Assembly: GCA_014872815.1 (NCBI GenBank)
Contig: WKFK01000014.1
Coordinates: 744,001-808,000 of the forward strand
Direction: 5' to 3'
DNA from: Paracoccaceae bacterium
GTDB lineage: Bacteria > Pseudomonadota > Alphaproteobacteria > Rhodobacterales > Rhodobacteraceae
DNA: 64,000 bases
The notes beneath the pieces are model-generated. The model was not told the DNA's origin. It made no database searches and saw only the letters and a list, made by a program, of their open reading frames with translations. How positions within the stretch are numbered: the first letter of the stretch is position 1; the number at the start of each line of letters is the position of its first letter. The position numbers and the translations under genes are program-made. Below, one piece after another: positions 42,985-52,290 of this stretch.

Positions 42985-43072
42985 TGGTACCCGCGGCCGG
43001 ACTCGAACCGGCACGGCCATAATCGGCCTAGAGATTTTAAGTCTCCTGTGTCTACCATTCCACCACGCGGGC
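42985..43072 (-). tRNA. tRNA-Leu (anticodon TAA)
   Basis: Class II tRNA of 88 bases including an encoded CCA. The acceptor stem pairs GCCCGCG with CGCGGGT (first pair G-U), the anticodon loop is CTTAAAA giving anticodon TAA, the long variable arm is GGCC-GATTAT-GGCC, and the T loop has GGTTCGAGTCC. Its 3' end faces the gene-debris region and the low-G+C locus. Confidence 0.93.
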
Positions 43073-43141
43073 AACCAACACGCTAAACAACATCAGCGGC
43101 GCGACAATAGCCACTTTGTGTCTGGTGTAAAGTGTCGAAGA

Positions 43142-43696
43142 CTAGAGCTTTTCACCCGGCGCTTCTTTCACTGGCGGCGGCTTGTACAAACTGCGCTCTG
43201 GCAGCCAAGGATTGAGTTCCAGAGCAGCCGCCAAAGCGTCCTGTGCTTCCGCCTCACGCCCCAACCCAATAAGCGTCAAAGCCTTCCCCGATAAGGCGGC
43301 CACATGGCGCGGAGATAACTCTATTGCACGATCAAGATCCGGCAATGCCGCCTCAAAATCCTGCCGCAAGAAGTTCACGAAAGCCCGTTGATTGTACCCT
43401 TCTGCATAGTCCGGGCAGTAGCTCACCAAACGATCAAAATCCTCACGCGCGCCCAACAAATCCCACGACGACCGCTTTTGCATCCCACGATCCAGAATTT
43501 CTTGCGCGGCTTCATCTGGCGCATCCGCCCAGATTGCCCACATATCATTGGACAGCTCTTGCGCCGTGAATTGATTATCCGTTGCCTGCACCTGCGCGAT
43601 CAACGCATCCAGTGCCTCAGAATGGTCTGGTGCCGGCGGACACTCACCAGCGAAGGCAGTATTGGCGGAAAACAAAAGGGCTAGGGTAGATCTCAT
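43142..43696 (-). CDS. Secreted TPR-repeat protein
   Basis: A 184-residue protein with a signal peptide (cleavage near Ala-Phe-Ala-Gly-Glu) and two tetratricopeptide-like repeats in the C-terminal half (Tyr-Asn-Gln-Arg-Ala-Phe...Asp-Leu-Asp-Arg-Ala-Ile-Glu-Leu-Ser-Pro and Gly-Lys-Ala-Leu-Thr-Leu-Ile-Gly...Ala-Leu-Glu-Leu-Asn-Pro). TPR domains bind other proteins, here probably in the periplasm. The C-terminus is Pro/Lys-rich. It is the first intact gene beyond tRNA-Leu and is followed by the Lrp-type regulator in the same direction. Confidence 0.75.
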   Translation of the reverse strand: MRSTLALLFSANTAFAGECPPAPDHSEALDALIAQVQATDNQFTAQELSNDMWAIWADAPDEAAQEILDRGMQKRSSWDLLGAREDFDRLVSYCPDYAEGYNQRAFVNFLRQDFEAALPDLDRAIELSPRHVAALSGKALTLIGLGREAEAQDALAAALELNPWLPERSLYKPPPVKEAPGEKL

Positions 43697-43732
43697 AGTT
43701 CATGCTGACACGTCAGCGACACTCTGACAAAG

Positions 43733-44206
43733 TCACATCTCCGCGAGGCCAGTTTCCTTCACTGCTTGCATAGCAACGTAAGTCGAGGTGCTGGCGACAT
43801 AGGGCAGTGCGGAGATCTTCTGACCCAGAACATGACGATAGGCGGTCATGTTAGTGGTCCGAACTTTTAGCAAATAGTCAAAGTGACTGGCAATCATATG
43901 CGCCTGCTCGATCTCTGGAACCTCTGCCACCGCCGCATTGAACGCCTGTAATGCCTTTTCACGGGTCTCTGACAATTTCACTTCCACAAAGGCCACATGA
44001 TCCAATCCCAACCGGATCGGATCCAATAAAGCACGGTACCCTGTGATCACTCCTTCACTCTCCAGCCGACGCAGACGCGCCTGTGTTGGACTTTTGGAAA
44101 GACCAATCTCCTTTGCAAGATCTGTGATCGAAATTCGACCGTCCCGCGCCAGAACATCCAGAATCGACCGATCATACCGATCCAGGTCAAACTTTTCTCT
44201 TTGCAC
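43733..44206 (-). CDS. putR: Lrp/AsnC-family regulator, likely PutR
   Basis: A 157-residue Lrp-type protein: N-terminal helix-turn-helix (Ile-Thr-Asp-Leu-Ala-Lys-Glu-Ile-Gly-Leu-Ser-Lys-Ser-Pro-Thr) and a C-terminal RAM ligand domain. Divergent from putA, it fits PutR, the proline-responsive activator of putA in alphaproteobacteria. A GTG start at 44206 is used, with GGGGGA upstream; the upstream ATG codons are in other frames. The 105-base shared promoter region may carry Lrp-type sites. Confidence 0.87.
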   Translation of the reverse strand: MQREKFDLDRYDRSILDVLARDGRISITDLAKEIGLSKSPTQARLRRLESEGVITGYRALLDPIRLGLDHVAFVEVKLSETREKALQAFNAAVAEVPEIEQAHMIASHFDYLLKVRTTNMTAYRHVLGQKISALPYVASTSTYVAMQAVKETGLAEM

Positions 44207-44282
44207 AGGACATCCCCCATCTTTTAGTCACATCGCACAATCAGACGCAAATAATCAGTCAAATGGCCCGCGAATGCAAAGG

Positions 44283-44288
44283 TATACT
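44283..44288 (+). promoter_or_regulatory. Possible -10 element of putA
   Basis: TATACT lies at 44283-44288, about 24 bases before the putA ATG. No good -35 box is seen at normal spacing, which would fit an activator-dependent promoter controlled by the divergent Lrp-type regulator. Confidence 0.35.
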
Positions 44289-44311
44289 GAAGCAAAGGAC
44301 AGGAGACCCCC

Positions 44312-47300
44312 ATGAGCACAGCGCGCGATCTGATCGACACCAGCACCTACCGCAAAGAATCCCCTTTGGTAGAAGAACTAAAAACCGCAAGCGGGCTCTC
44401 AGACGCAAATCGCAAAGCAATCTGTGCCAAGGGTGCCTCTCTGGTGCGTGAAATCCGCGAAGAGACCAGCCCCGGCATGATGGAGGTTTTCCTTGCAGAA
44501 TATGGCCTCTCCACCGATGAAGGTGTCGCCTTGATGTGTCTGGCAGAGGCCCTTTTGCGCGTCCCGGATGCCGACACCATCGACGCCTTGATTGAGGATA
44601 AGATTGCGCCGTCCGATTGGGGCAAGCACCTCGGGCAATCCACCTCTTCTTTAGTAAACGCGTCCACATGGGCTCTTTTGCTCACAGGTAAGGTCATGGA
44701 TGACCAAAACACCGGCCTGATTGGCACGTTGCGCGGCGCTGTCAAACGCCTTGGCGAGCCGGTCATCCGCACCGCTGTGGGCCGTGCGATGAAGGAAATG
44801 GGACGTCAATTCGTGCTGGGTGAGTCCATCAATTCGGCCATGAAACGCGCTGAAAGCATGGAGAAAAAGGGCTACACCTACTCCTACGACATGCTGGGGG
44901 AAGCGGCCAAAACCGACGCCGACGCCATGCGCTATCACCTTGCCTACTCCCGGGCGATCACGGCGATTGCCTCGGCCTGCACCCATGCGGACACGCGCGA
45001 TAATCCAGGCATCTCGGTAAAGCTCTCGGCTCTGCACCCACGCTATGAAGTGGCGCAAAAAGACCGCGTCATGGAAGAGTTGGTCCCGCGCCTGCGCTCG
45101 CTCGCGCTGCTGGCGAAATCGGCAGGCATGGGACTGAACATCGACGCGGAAGAAGCCGACCGACTGGCGATTTCCATGGATGTGATTGAAACCGTGCTCA
45201 GCGAGCCGGCTTTGGCCGGTTGGGACGGGTTTGGCGTGGTTGTGCAGGCCTATGGCAAACGTGCCGGCGCGACGCTGGACTACCTCTACGAGTTGTCCAC
45301 GAAACTGGACCGTAAAATCATGGTGCGCCTGGTGAAAGGCGCTTACTGGGACACCGAAGTCAAACGCGCGCAGGTCGAAGGCATTGACGGCTTCCCGGTC
45401 TTCACCAACAAGGCTGCCACGGACGTGTCCTATATCGCCAATGCCCGCAAACTGTTGGGCATGACGGACCGCATTTACCCGCAGTTTGCAACGCACAACG
45501 CCCACACGGTGGCGGCAATCCTGCATATGGCAGAGGATAAAACAGCCTTTGAATTCCAGCGGTTGCACGGCATGGGGGAAGCACTGCACGACATCGTATT
45601 GAAGGAGCAAGGCACCCGATGCCGGATTTATGCGCCTGTGGGTGCGCACCGCGATCTGCTGGCCTATTTGGTGCGGCGCCTGCTGGAAAATGGCGCAAAT
45701 TCATCGTTCGTAAACCAGATCGTAGACGAAGAGGTCCCCGCCGAAACTGTCGCCAGTGACCCCTTTGACCAGGTGCAATCCACCGAAGGTCAACTGCCGC
45801 GCGGCCCAGAGCTTTTTGAACCGGAGCGGGTGAATTCCAAGGGCTTTGACCTGACCGACAAACCCACATTGGACGCTTTGGACACGGCGCGTGACCTGTT
45901 CCGCAATACGCAATGGAACGCGGCACCTATTATGGCAAAAGACCCAGCGCCAGAAGCTGCCCAACCGGTGGACAACCCGTTCCTGTCAACCGATAGCCCG
46001 GGCACCGTGGCACATGCCAGCGCAGCGGACGTGGAGAGCGCCTTGAGCGCCGCCAAGCCGTGGGACGCCTCTCCAGAGGAACGCGGTGCTGTACTGGCCA
46101 AAGCAGCCGATCTCTATGAGGCCAACTACGGCATGCTGTTCGCTCTGCTGGCCCGCGAGGCAGGCAAAACGCCCAACGATGCAGTCGCCGAATTGCGCGA
46201 AGCGGTCGATTTCTTACGCTATTACGGCGCTAACGCACCAAGTACGCCAGCGGCGGGCGTCTTTACGTGTATCTCTCCGTGGAACTTCCCACTGGCGATC
46301 TTCTCCGGACAGGTCGCAGCGGCTTTGGCTGCCGGCAATGCTGTGCTCGCCAAGCCAGCGGATCAAACCCCTCTGATCGCTTATGAGGCCGTAAAACTAC
46401 TGCACGAGGCTGGCGTTCCCCGTGATGCACTGCAGCTTCTCCCCGGCTCTGGCGCAACCGTTGGCGCTGCGCTGACATCTGATCCGCGTGTGAATGGCGT
46501 GGCCTTCACCGGCTCCACAACCACAGCTCTGCGTATCCGCGCTACTATGGCGGACAACATGGCCCCTGGCGCGCCTTTGATCGCCGAAACCGGTGGCTTG
46601 AACGCCATGATCGTGGACAGCACCGCCCTGCCCGAACAGGCCGTGACCGCGATTGTCGAGAGCGCCTTCCAATCCGCAGGCCAGCGTTGTTCCGCTCTGC
46701 GCTGCCTCTATGTACAAGAAGACATTTCTGAAAACCTGCTGGAGATGTTGACCGGCGCGATGAAGGAACTCTCGCTGGGCGACCCTTGGCTGCTGTCCAC
46801 TGACAGCGGACCAGTGATTGACGAAACCGCACGGCGCGGGATTGCCGACCACATCGTGCAAGCCCAATCGGAAGGCCGCGTGCTGTTCCAACTGCCCACG
46901 CCGCAAACCGGCACCTTCATTGCCCCAACACTGATCAAAGTGAACGGCATTGCCGATCTGGAGCGTGAGATCTTTGGTCCGGTTCTTCATGTCGCCACGT
47001 TCAAATCCAATGAGCTGGACGCTGTCATCGACGCGATCAATGCCACCGGCTATGGGCTGACCTTTGGTCTGCAGACCCGGATTGACGACCGTGTGCAGCA
47101 TGTTGCCGACAGGGTCAAAGCTGGCAATATCTATGTTAACCGCAACCAAATCGGGGCGATTGTTGGCTCCCAACCCTTTGGCGGCGAGGGCCTTTCCGGC
47201 ACGGGCCCGAAAGCAGGTGGACCCCACTACCTCGCGCGCTTTGCAGCCGTGCCCACTGAAGAAGCGGGCGCTTGGAACAGTGCAATGCCCGCAGATGTTG

Positions 47301-47734
47301 CACAGTCTGTTTTGGACAAGGCCATCAGAGAGGCGAGCACCCAAGGCACAACCATTTCCCTGCCCGGGCCAACAGGTGAGTCCAACCGCCTGACCAGCTA
47401 TGCACGGGAGCCACTGCTGTGCATGGGCCCAGGTGCAGAGGCTGCCAATAAACAGGCTGAGATTGTGAGACGCCTAGGCGGACGGGCCGTTGTCGCAACA
47501 GGACAGCTGTCAGAGTCTGCGCTGACCACGCTCCAAGGTTTCTCTGGTGCAATGTGGTGGGGCGATATGGATAAGGCGCGGGCCTACGATCAGGCACTGG
47601 CGCTGCGGGATGGGCCAATCCTGCCGCTGATCACCGGACGGCCAGATGCGGCACGTGTTTTGGGCGAACGGCATGTATGTGTAGACACCACAGCGGCGGG
47701 CGGTAACGCGGCGCTTTTGAGCGGGAGCAGTTGA
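44312..47734 (+). CDS. putA: Bifunctional proline dehydrogenase / P5C dehydrogenase
   Basis: A 1140-residue PutA that oxidises proline to glutamate in two steps. The proline dehydrogenase barrel covers about 120-440 (Val-Lys-Gly-Ala-Tyr-Trp-Asp near 340). The pyrroline-5-carboxylate dehydrogenase domain covers about 540-1000, with the catalytic Glu in Ala-Glu-Thr-Gly-Gly and Cys793 in Gly-Gln-Arg-Cys-Ser. There is no N-terminal ribbon-helix-helix domain, so it is not a self-regulating trifunctional PutA. A GGAGA ribosome site precedes the ATG. Length is normal for alphaproteobacterial PutA. Confidence 0.96.
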   Translation: MSTARDLIDTSTYRKESPLVEELKTASGLSDANRKAICAKGASLVREIREETSPGMMEVFLAEYGLSTDEGVALMCLAEALLRVPDADTIDALIEDKIAPSDWGKHLGQSTSSLVNASTWALLLTGKVMDDQNTGLIGTLRGAVKRLGEPVIRTAVGRAMKEMGRQFVLGESINSAMKRAESMEKKGYTYSYDMLGEAAKTDADAMRYHLAYSRAITAIASACTHADTRDNPGISVKLSALHPRYEVAQKDRVMEELVPRLRSLALLAKSAGMGLNIDAEEADRLAISMDVIETVLSEPALAGWDGFGVVVQAYGKRAGATLDYLYELSTKLDRKIMVRLVKGAYWDTEVKRAQVEGIDGFPVFTNKAATDVSYIANARKLLGMTDRIYPQFATHNAHTVAAILHMAEDKTAFEFQRLHGMGEALHDIVLKEQGTRCRIYAPVGAHRDLLAYLVRRLLENGANSSFVNQIVDEEVPAETVASDPFDQVQSTEGQLPRGPELFEPERVNSKGFDLTDKPTLDALDTARDLFRNTQWNAAPIMAKDPAPEAAQPVDNPFLSTDSPGTVAHASAADVESALSAAKPWDASPEERGAVLAKAADLYEANYGMLFALLAREAGKTPNDAVAELREAVDFLRYYGANAPSTPAAGVFTCISPWNFPLAIFSGQVAAALAAGNAVLAKPADQTPLIAYEAVKLLHEAGVPRDALQLLPGSGATVGAALTSDPRVNGVAFTGSTTTALRIRATMADNMAPGAPLIAETGGLNAMIVDSTALPEQAVTAIVESAFQSAGQRCSALRCLYVQEDISENLLEMLTGAMKELSLGDPWLLSTDSGPVIDETARRGIADHIVQAQSEGRVLFQLPTPQTGTFIAPTLIKVNGIADLEREIFGPVLHVATFKSNELDAVIDAINATGYGLTFGLQTRIDDRVQHVADRVKAGNIYVNRNQIGAIVGSQPFGGEGLSGTGPKAGGPHYLARFAAVPTEEAGAWNSAMPADVAQSVLDKAIREASTQGTTISLPGPTGESNRLTSYAREPLLCMGPGAEAANKQAEIVRRLGGRAVVATGQLSESALTTLQGFSGAMWWGDMDKARAYDQALALRDGPILPLITGRPDAARVLGERHVCVDTTAAGGNAALLSGSS

Positions 47735-47765
47735 CCTTCCGCGCAAATCCTCGCAGCTTGGCGCC

Positions 47766-48515
47766 ATGTTTCCAATACGCGACCACAACCCCTCCGGACG
47801 CACGCCTTACGTCGTCTATGCGCTGATCCTTCTGAACGTCGGGATTTTCCTGAGTTATCAGCCGATTATGGGGGACACCTATCGTTTGGCCCAGTTCTTT
47901 CAGGACTGGGCCTTGCTGCCCGCAGAAGTTACCGAAGGGCGCCAATTGTATGGGCTTGTTACGTCCATGTTCTTGCATGGCGGCTGGATGCACCTTCTGG
48001 GCAACATGCTGTTCTTGTGGATCTTTGGCGACAATCTCGAAGACGAAATGGGCCATTTGGGCTTTTTGGGCTTCTACCTCCTGTCCGGCCTTGGCGCGGA
48101 CTTTGCCCAGATCGCAGCCGATCCAGACAGCCAAATTCCGATGGTCGGCGCCTCCGGCGCCATTGCCGGGGTGATGGGCGGATATCTTTTGCTTTTTCCT
48201 AAAGCGAAAGTCGATATCCTGCTGATATTGATCATCATTTTCCGCATCTTCACCATCCCAGCCTGGGTTATGTTGGGCGTCTGGTTTGCGCTTCAGGTGT
48301 TTAATGGCGTGGCGGTCGACACTGCCGGTGGCGGGGTCGCACATTGGGCCCATGCAGGGGGCTTTGTCGTTGGTGCGATCCTTGCAATTCCGGCTTGGCT
48401 GAAACTTGGCGGCACGCGTTATTGGCAGCAAACCCATGGCCATCCACCGCACCCTGAAGCAAAATACAAATTGAGCCAAAGTTCCGTACCCCGTGTCAGG
48501 AGAAAACGGCGATGA
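47766..48515 (+). CDS. Rhomboid-family intramembrane serine protease
   Basis: A 249-residue protein with six or seven membrane helices. The rhomboid active site is intact: Ser130 in Gly-Ala-Ser-Gly and His196 in Ala-His-Ala-Gly-Gly, plus the early His-Gly-Gly-Trp-Met-His motif. It cuts single-pass membrane proteins within the bilayer. It starts 31 bases after putA and its stop overlaps the GFA gene (ATGA), so the two small genes are coupled. Substrate unknown. Confidence 0.9.
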   Translation: MFPIRDHNPSGRTPYVVYALILLNVGIFLSYQPIMGDTYRLAQFFQDWALLPAEVTEGRQLYGLVTSMFLHGGWMHLLGNMLFLWIFGDNLEDEMGHLGFLGFYLLSGLGADFAQIAADPDSQIPMVGASGAIAGVMGGYLLLFPKAKVDILLILIIIFRIFTIPAWVMLGVWFALQVFNGVAVDTAGGGVAHWAHAGGFVVGAILAIPAWLKLGGTRYWQQTHGHPPHPEAKYKLSQSSVPRVRRKRR

Positions 48516-48880
48516 GTCAGAAACTTACCTGCCACTGCGGTTCTGTGGAGCTCCGTGTCACACTGGCACAAGACCCAAGCGAAGCCATGCTCTGTGACTG
48601 TTCCTTTTGTCGGCGTCGCGCTGTGCCAAATGTGGATGTGAAATTGGCAGACCTAAGGGTGGTCAAGGGTCATGAATGCTTAACGCTCTACACATGGGGC
48701 ACCGGCACTGCGAAACACTATTTCTGCCGCAACTGTGGCATCTACACGCATCACCAGCGTCGCTCGCGCCCGGACGTTTACGGCGTCAACATCGGTGCGT
48801 TGGAGGGCGTAAATCCCAGCGACTTTGCACCATTTGGCTGGCACGACGGGATAAATCATCCTTCCGACAAAAAAACCTGA
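48512..48880 (+). CDS. GFA-family enzyme (glutathione-dependent or zinc protein)
   Basis: A 122-residue protein with the GFA/CENP-V zinc pattern: Cys-His-Cys-Gly-Ser early, Cys-Asp-Cys-Ser-Phe-Cys, and Cys-Arg-Asn-Cys-Gly-Ile later. Family members include a glutathione-formaldehyde activating enzyme and various unknowns. Overlap with the rhomboid gene is four bases. The terminator hairpin begins inside its last codons. The exact reaction cannot be assigned. Confidence 0.82.
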   Translation: MSQKLTCHCGSVELRVTLAQDPSEAMLCDCSFCRRRAVPNVDVKLADLRVVKGHECLTLYTWGTGTAKHYFCRNCGIYTHHQRRSRPDVYGVNIGALEGVNPSDFAPFGWHDGINHPSDKKT

Positions 48881-48900
48881 CCCAATCGGGCCAGGTTCTA
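48871..48900. terminator. Bidirectional terminator between GFA and inositol monophosphatase genes
   Basis: CCTGACCC (48876-48883) pairs with GGGCCAGG (48888-48895) with one internal mismatch, A run on the left and T-rich sequence on the right. It separates two convergent genes and overlaps the GFA stop codon. Confidence 0.6.
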
Positions 48901-48942
48901 CATTTTCACAAAGGTGCAAAAGCCGGGTAAGGGCTGCGTACG

Positions 48943-49734
48943 TTACCCGTTGCGGATGACTTTCGCGAAGGTGGAGAAGATCGGCTCGTTGGCCACGATC
49001 AGCTCACCATCTTCCAGAATGTTGCCGTCCGGGTTCATTGGCTCCACCAGAGCGCCCGCTTCTTTTGCAATCAGCAGACCTGCGGCCACGTCCCAAGGCT
49101 GCAGCTTCCGCTCCCAGAAGCCCTCGTAGCGGCCTGCGGCCACATAAGCGAGGTCCAGTGAGGCTGCGCCAAAGCGGCGCACACCAGCAGTTGCTGGCAA
49201 CAGACGCGCAAGGTCTTGCAGGGTTTCCGGCAGATCAGCGCGGCCACCAAATGGCAGGCCGGTGGCAAAGATCGACTCGATCATGCGGTGACGGCCAGAC
49301 ACACGCATCCGCAAGCTGTCGTTCAGCCAGGCGCCCTCGCCTTTTTCGGCGTAGAACATCTCGTCTTTGGCGGCGTCAAACACCACACCCGCTACGATTT
49401 CGCCCTTATGTTCCAGAGCGATAGAAATCGCCCAGTGGGGCAAACCATGCAGGAAGTTTGTGGTGCCATCCAGCGGATCAACAATCCAGCGGCGGGTCGG
49501 ATCCTTGCCCTCGATTTCACCACCTTCTTCGGCGATCCAGCCATAGGTTGGACGTGCGCCCAGCAGTTCTGTTTTCAGGATTTCTTCGGCGGCGATGTCG
49601 GCGCGGCTGACAAAGTCGCCTGCCCCTTTGGTCGACACCTGGAGGTTTTCAACTTCACGGAAGTCTTTGACCAGCGACCGGCCCGCTTTGCGAGCGGCCT
49701 TCATCATGATGTTCAGATTTGCGCTGCCCGGCAT
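48943..49734 (-). CDS. suhB: Inositol monophosphatase family protein
   Basis: A 263-residue magnesium-dependent phosphatase of the SuhB/IMPase family. Metal-binding motifs are intact: Glu-Glu-Gly-Gly-Glu after the first strand, Asp-Pro-Leu-Asp-Gly-Thr-Thr-Asn and Trp-Asp-Val-Ala-Ala-Gly. AAGGAG precedes the ATG at 49734 by seven bases; a longer frame upstream was rejected. It hydrolyses inositol-phosphate-like substrates, and SuhB homologues also act in rRNA antitermination. It is convergent to the GFA gene. Confidence 0.88.
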   Translation of the reverse strand: MPGSANLNIMMKAARKAGRSLVKDFREVENLQVSTKGAGDFVSRADIAAEEILKTELLGARPTYGWIAEEGGEIEGKDPTRRWIVDPLDGTTNFLHGLPHWAISIALEHKGEIVAGVVFDAAKDEMFYAEKGEGAWLNDSLRMRVSGRHRMIESIFATGLPFGGRADLPETLQDLARLLPATAGVRRFGAASLDLAYVAAGRYEGFWERKLQPWDVAAGLLIAKEAGALVEPMNPDGNILEDGELIVANEPIFSTFAKVIRNG

Positions 49735-49917
49735 GGCACGGCTCCTTTTGACACAGAGCGCGCGTATACGCCCGTAATCCCTTTTTGCCAAGGCCTTATA
49801 GGGCCTATTGCGCCGGATAGGAAACGCCGCGTCACGAAAACTGGTTAAAACCTGCCGACCCTTGCCAGATTGAGGTGCGCCGCTCAAGCTGTCGTCAAAG
49901 CTTTGGAGGACGCCAAA

Positions 49918-50958
49918 ATGACAGAACAGATGCAGCGCATGGTGCTGGCCAACCGCCCGATTGGTGAGCCACAGGACGAAAATTTCCGTTTAGAAACAGT
50001 GGATATACCCGATATTGGCGAAGCCGAAGTTTTGGTGCGCGTCCACTACATGTCGCTTGATCCCTACATGCGTGGGCGCATGGATGATGCCAAATCCTAC
50101 TCTGCGGCGGTACAGATTGGCGAGACCATGGGCGGCGGCGCTGTGGGTGAAGTGATTGCTTCAAATCACAAGGACTTTGCCCCCGGCGATTTTGCCCTTG
50201 GCATGTTTGGCTGGGCCACCCACGGTGTGGCAAAAGGCCATGAAATGCAAAAACTTAACCCTGATTTGGCCCCGATCACCACAGCACTTGGCGTGATGGG
50301 GATGCCCGGTTTCACCGGCTGGTACGGGTTAACGGAATTGGGGAACCCCAAAGAGGGCGAAACGCTGGTTGTTGGCGCGGCAACAGGACCGGTTGGGTCC
50401 ATGGTGGGGCAGATTGCCAAATCCATGGGGCTGCGCGTGGTAGGCATTGCCGGTGGTGCCGAGAAATGTGCAAAAGCCACAGGGACTTACGGGTTTGATG
50501 CCTGTATCGATCACAAGGCGTTTGAGACCGCAAGCGACCTGCGGAAAGCTGTGGCAGCGGAATGCCCACAAGGCATTGATATCTACTTCGAAAACGTGGG
50601 CGGCAAGCTGTTAGACGCCGTACTGCCTTTGATGAATGTCGGCGGGCGTATCCCGCTATGTGGCATGATTGCCTGGTACAACGCTGGCGGGCTTGGCGCA
50701 GATGCAGCGATGGAGAGCCTGACAGGGCCTCGCTTGTGGCGCACCATTCTGGTTAACCAATTGTCGGTGAACGGTTTTATCATCTCCAACCACTATGACC
50801 GCTATGGCGATTTCCTGCGCGACGTCGGGCCAAAACTGGCAGCCGGAGAGATCGCTTATGGCGAAGATATTGCCGAAGGGCTGGAGAATGCGCCTGCGGC
50901 GTTTCGCTCTCTGTTGAAGGGCGGAAACACAGGCAAACAGCTGGTAAAACTGATCTGA
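49918..50958 (+). CDS. NADP-dependent medium-chain reductase (CurA-like)
   Basis: A 346-residue zinc-independent MDR-family oxidoreductase: Tyr-Met-Arg-Gly-Arg-Met early, a Rossmann motif Ala-Ala-Thr-Gly-Pro-Val-Gly-Ser-Met-Val-Gly, Phe-Glu-Asn-Val-Gly-Gly and Pro-Leu-Cys-Gly-Met-Ile. The pattern resembles curcumin/alkenal reductase (CurA) and leukotriene B4 dehydrogenase-type enzymes that reduce alpha,beta-unsaturated carbonyls with NADPH. No zinc cysteine cluster is seen. GGAGG lies before the ATG at 49918. Substrate is uncertain. Confidence 0.85.
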   Translation: MTEQMQRMVLANRPIGEPQDENFRLETVDIPDIGEAEVLVRVHYMSLDPYMRGRMDDAKSYSAAVQIGETMGGGAVGEVIASNHKDFAPGDFALGMFGWATHGVAKGHEMQKLNPDLAPITTALGVMGMPGFTGWYGLTELGNPKEGETLVVGAATGPVGSMVGQIAKSMGLRVVGIAGGAEKCAKATGTYGFDACIDHKAFETASDLRKAVAAECPQGIDIYFENVGGKLLDAVLPLMNVGGRIPLCGMIAWYNAGGLGADAAMESLTGPRLWRTILVNQLSVNGFIISNHYDRYGDFLRDVGPKLAAGEIAYGEDIAEGLENAPAAFRSLLKGGNTGKQLVKLI

Positions 50959-51010
50959 CGTGCTGCCGGCGCAACGGCGGCGGTTAAGGTTATGCAAAAG
51001 CCAAAAACCA

Positions 51011-51043
51011 CGTCGGTATTGCGTCGGTATCGCGACTGTTTCA
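51011..51043 (-). repeat. 11-bp tandem repeat (ATACCGACG), copy 2
   Basis: On the minus strand the units are TGAAACAGTCG (51043-51033, degenerate), CGATACCGACG (51032-51022) and CAATACCGACG (51021-51011), the same order as the copy at 24140-24172: one degenerate then two near-identical units, each of 11 bases. It lies between two convergent genes. Confidence 0.6.
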
Positions 51044-51095
51044 CGGAGGTGGGGGTTTTGTACCCCTGCCCTTACTTAACACAACGTGCGCGGCG

Positions 51096-52130
51096 TTAGT
51101 GCATCAGTAACTGTGCCTCACGCGCTCTCAGGGATGGGCGCGCATCTTCGCCGTAGACATGCAAGCCCTCGCTCAGCAGTTCCGGGAACAAGCCATAAAT
51201 TTCGTCCTGCACCGCTTGCGCCATGGAAGACAGGCCTTGTTCCCCCGGCATAAAACTCTCACTCGGAATGCCGCCGCCGTAAATGATTTCATGGCAGTCA
51301 AACAGCAGGTGCAGGTAAGTGACCTCGCCGCCTTCCACCTGCACCACTGTGTCGCCGTTGATCAGCGCCTGCGCTGGCACCAGAACCTCATTTTCGCCGA
51401 AATTCACCTCGACTCGCCAACCACGCAGCAGCATGCGGTGTTGAGGGGAGACCATGAGCGGCGCGTCGTTCCCGAGTGCGCCGGGCGCAAAGCGGATCGG
51501 CGCTAGGGCTCCGCGTGCCTCTACCGTACGACGACCAATCCAGCGCAGCGGCTGAAAGCCGTGGTCCATGGTGAGGATCAGGTCGCCGGGCTCCAACGCT
51601 TCCACAGGGCGCTCGCCATGCTGCGTGATGATTTTGGTGCCCTCGACAAAACACGGGACAAAGTCCCATTCCTCGCGGCTCGCCGTCAGACCGGAGTAGT
51701 TGTTGCCCAACAAGCTGTCGAGGCTGATGGATTGAATGGGCCCTGCCTCCAGCGCCGCCTGATCGGCGTTGTCGGAGAACTCTGGCGCCAGATAGGCGTT
51801 GCCGTTGGTGTCTTGGAACAGCACGGCGGAATAGGTTGCGGTGGACCCGTCCACATAGGTGATGGTGGCGTTATAGACAGCGGTGCCGTCGAAGGTCTGC
51901 GGCGTGCCGCCGTCGACCGTGAACCGATCATTCGGACTGTTGTCCATGTCATAGAAAGACCCAACAGTGCCGAACGAAGAAATCTCAACGAAGTCATTGA
52001 CCAACGGGTTTCCCGGACCGCCAAAAGTGAGCCCCTCCAAGGCGGAGGCGTTTTCGGCACGCGTGTTGCCTTCGATGATGTCGATATCGGCCAACTGGCC
52101 GAGCGAGATCGCATTAAACGTGGTAGGCAT
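51096..52130 (-). CDS. Hint-domain protein
   Basis: A 344-residue protein with a Hedgehog/intein-type Hint domain in the C-terminal half, starting at Pro-Cys160-Phe-Val-Glu-Gly-Thr-Lys with Gly-Asp-Leu-Ile-Leu-Thr-Met-Asp-His-Gly and Val-Ser-Pro-Gln-His-Arg-Met. Such proteins are common in Rhodobacterales, often secreted, with an unknown partner domain. The N-terminal 150 residues are Asp/Gly/Thr-rich strands without a named domain. The start at 52130 is preferred although no clear ribosome site is seen; a Met at 52175 is possible. Function unknown. Confidence 0.75.
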   Translation of the reverse strand: MPTTFNAISLGQLADIDIIEGNTRAENASALEGLTFGGPGNPLVNDFVEISSFGTVGSFYDMDNSPNDRFTVDGGTPQTFDGTAVYNATITYVDGSTATYSAVLFQDTNGNAYLAPEFSDNADQAALEAGPIQSISLDSLLGNNYSGLTASREEWDFVPCFVEGTKIITQHGERPVEALEPGDLILTMDHGFQPLRWIGRRTVEARGALAPIRFAPGALGNDAPLMVSPQHRMLLRGWRVEVNFGENEVLVPAQALINGDTVVQVEGGEVTYLHLLFDCHEIIYGGGIPSESFMPGEQGLSSMAQAVQDEIYGLFPELLSEGLHVYGEDARPSLRAREAQLLMH

Positions 52131-52290
52131 GGACAAATCTGGAGCCGCCCGCGCCGCAGCCCTGACAGAGGCCAAATGCGCGCTGGGAGATACTCCACCC
52201 CCTAAACTGATGAACCGTTACACAACACAATGGGCGCGACAGCCCAGAATGTTCAGGGGGAGAAATATCAGAAAACTCTCACCAGACAGT

